From Rhodospirillales bacterium (GTDB taxonomy: Bacteria > Pseudomonadota > Alphaproteobacteria > ATCC43930 > CGMCC-115725): a stretch of DNA of 32,570 bases. The translations under genes and the position numbers were made by a program. Shown in pieces: positions 32,030 to 32,570 of the stretch. Location: assembly GCA_019689675.1 (NCBI GenBank), contig JADGGZ010000015.1, positions 1 to 32,570 of the forward strand, read 5' to 3'. Positions within the stretch are counted from its first letter, which is position 1; every line of letters starts with the position of its first letter. The notes beneath the pieces were generated by a model. The model had not been told where the DNA came from. It saw nothing but the letters and a program-made list of their open reading frames with translations, and ran no database searches.

Positions 32030-32443
32030 TCAGGTCGCCGAGGGCCCCTTGAGCTCGACGCCGTTGCCGTCGGGATCGGTGATGTAGATCGAGGGGCCGT
32101 CGCCCTCGGCGCCGAAACGGGAGACGACCTCCCCCGGCTCGACCCCGTGCGCCCGGAGATGGGAGACGACTGCCGCCGCGTCGAAGGGCGCGATGCGGAG
32201 CGCGAAATGATCGACGTTGCGGCCCTCTTTGCCGGGACCGGCGCCGCCCGCGCGGCCGATCTCGCCGTCGAGCGTGACGAGGTCGATGAGCGTGTCGCCC
32301 GCCCGCAGATGCGTGAGCCCGAGCCGTTCCTGCGTCTTCTCGAGGGTGCAGCCGAGAACGTCGCAATAGAACCGGATCGAGCGCTCGAGATCGGCGACCC
32401 GGAGCACGACGTGATCGAGCCCCCGCAGGCGGAACGGGATCAT
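32030..32443 (-). CDS. VOC (glyoxalase/dioxygenase superfamily) protein
   Basis: This 137-residue protein has the vicinal-oxygen-chelate fold pattern: L-D-H-V-V-L-R-V-A-D-L-E-R-S-I-R-F-Y (first metal His), then THLRAGDTLIDLVTLDG, V-D-H-F-A-L-R-I (second metal His) and P-S-I-Y-I-T-D-P-D-G-N-G-V-E-L-K (metal Glu). It is a single-repeat-pair protein that works as a dimer. Substrate class is unknown; relatives include glyoxalase, fosfomycin-resistance-like and extradiol dioxygenase-like enzymes. The ATG overlaps the stop of the upstream dioxygenase gene by four bases (ATGA), so the two are coupled and may act on related compounds. Confidence 0.88.
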   Translation of the reverse strand: MIPFRLRGLDHVVLRVADLERSIRFYCDVLGCTLEKTQERLGLTHLRAGDTLIDLVTLDGEIGRAGGAGPGKEGRNVDHFALRIAPFDAAAVVSHLRAHGVEPGEVVSRFGAEGDGPSIYITDPDGNGVELKGPSAT

Positions 32444-32570
32444 CGGAACGCGTAGGCGTCCATGCGCAACGCCCCCATTGACGTGCTGGAATGGAGCCGC
32501 TCGGCCCGCCCGCCCGCGCCGAGCGCGACGAAGAGCGGCAGGAAATGCTCCTCGGTCGGATGGTTGCGGA
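32440..32570 (-). CDS. DODA-type extradiol aromatic ring-opening dioxygenase, C-terminal end (cut by window end)
   Basis: The last 42 residues of a gene entering from the right edge read R-N-H-P-T-E-E-H-F-L-P-L-F-V-A-L-G-A-G-G, then a short tail ending MDAYAFR and TGA. HPTEEHFLPL is a hallmark of the C-terminus of LigB/YgiD-like (4,5-DOPA dioxygenase type) enzymes, with the His near the non-haem metal site. The family is fairly clear even from this piece; the substrate is not. The stop overlaps the start of the VOC gene. Confidence 0.82.
   Translation of the reverse strand, partial: RNHPTEEHFLPLFVALGAGGRAERLHSSTSMGALRMDAYAFR

Overview
The window is about 68-70% GC by eye, with tightly packed genes and very few gaps. 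It reads as chromosomal DNA of an alphaproteobacterium, probably a free-living soil or water lineage of the Rhizobiales/Rhodospirillales type. The indicators are the SPOR protein - nagZ - M50 protease - scpA - scpB run, a DUF1150 gene, a malic enzyme fused to a phosphotransacetylase-like domain, a MocR regulator, a TRAP transporter and an orphan Bug-type binding protein. Genus cannot be set from the sequence alone. I see no rRNA, tRNA, CRISPR array, insertion sequence or phage gene.

Layout. Positions 1-3678 (+): end of a SPOR-domain protein, nagZ, a site-2-protease-like membrane protease, scpA and scpB (cell-wall recycling and chromosome segregation), joined by 4-base overlaps. Positions 3719-5321 (-): a methyltransferase and an orphan tricarboxylate-type binding protein. 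Positions 5420-7934 (+): an unknown protein, an RhlE-type RNA helicase, a possible 40-residue membrane peptide behind a hairpin that covers its ribosome binding site, and a DUF1150 protein. Positions 7947-13918: a MarR-GNAT fusion regulator, an RND efflux pump (adaptor plus transporter, -) and a divergent TetR regulator (+) whose palindromic operator lies between them. Positions 14031-19301 (+): NADP malic enzyme, an OsmC-like protein, then a thioesterase - isovaleryl-CoA dehydrogenase - exonuclease III run with overlapping ends.

Positions 19352-25254 are the most interesting metabolic block. A MocR-type regulator (-) diverges from a degradative class II HMG-CoA reductase and a complete three-gene TRAP transporter (+). 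The simplest reading is a mevalonate (or related branched hydroxy-acid) uptake and catabolism cassette: TRAP uptake, NAD-linked oxidation to HMG-CoA, then entry into leucine catabolism through an HMG-CoA lyase encoded elsewhere. The isovaleryl-CoA dehydrogenase gene nearby fits this.

Positions 25285-32570 are all on the - strand. In transcription order they are: a DODA-type extradiol dioxygenase (cut by the window end), a VOC protein, an M81 metallopeptidase, an unannotated protein with a caspase/CHAT-like His-Cys arrangement, dihydroxy-acid dehydratase, a SAM hydroxide adenosyltransferase-family protein, a YHS-domain protein, a lysine 2,3-aminomutase-like radical SAM protein and a PilZ protein. 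The last two genes overlap by 82 bases. The caspase/CHAT-like protein is the best candidate in the window for an undescribed function.
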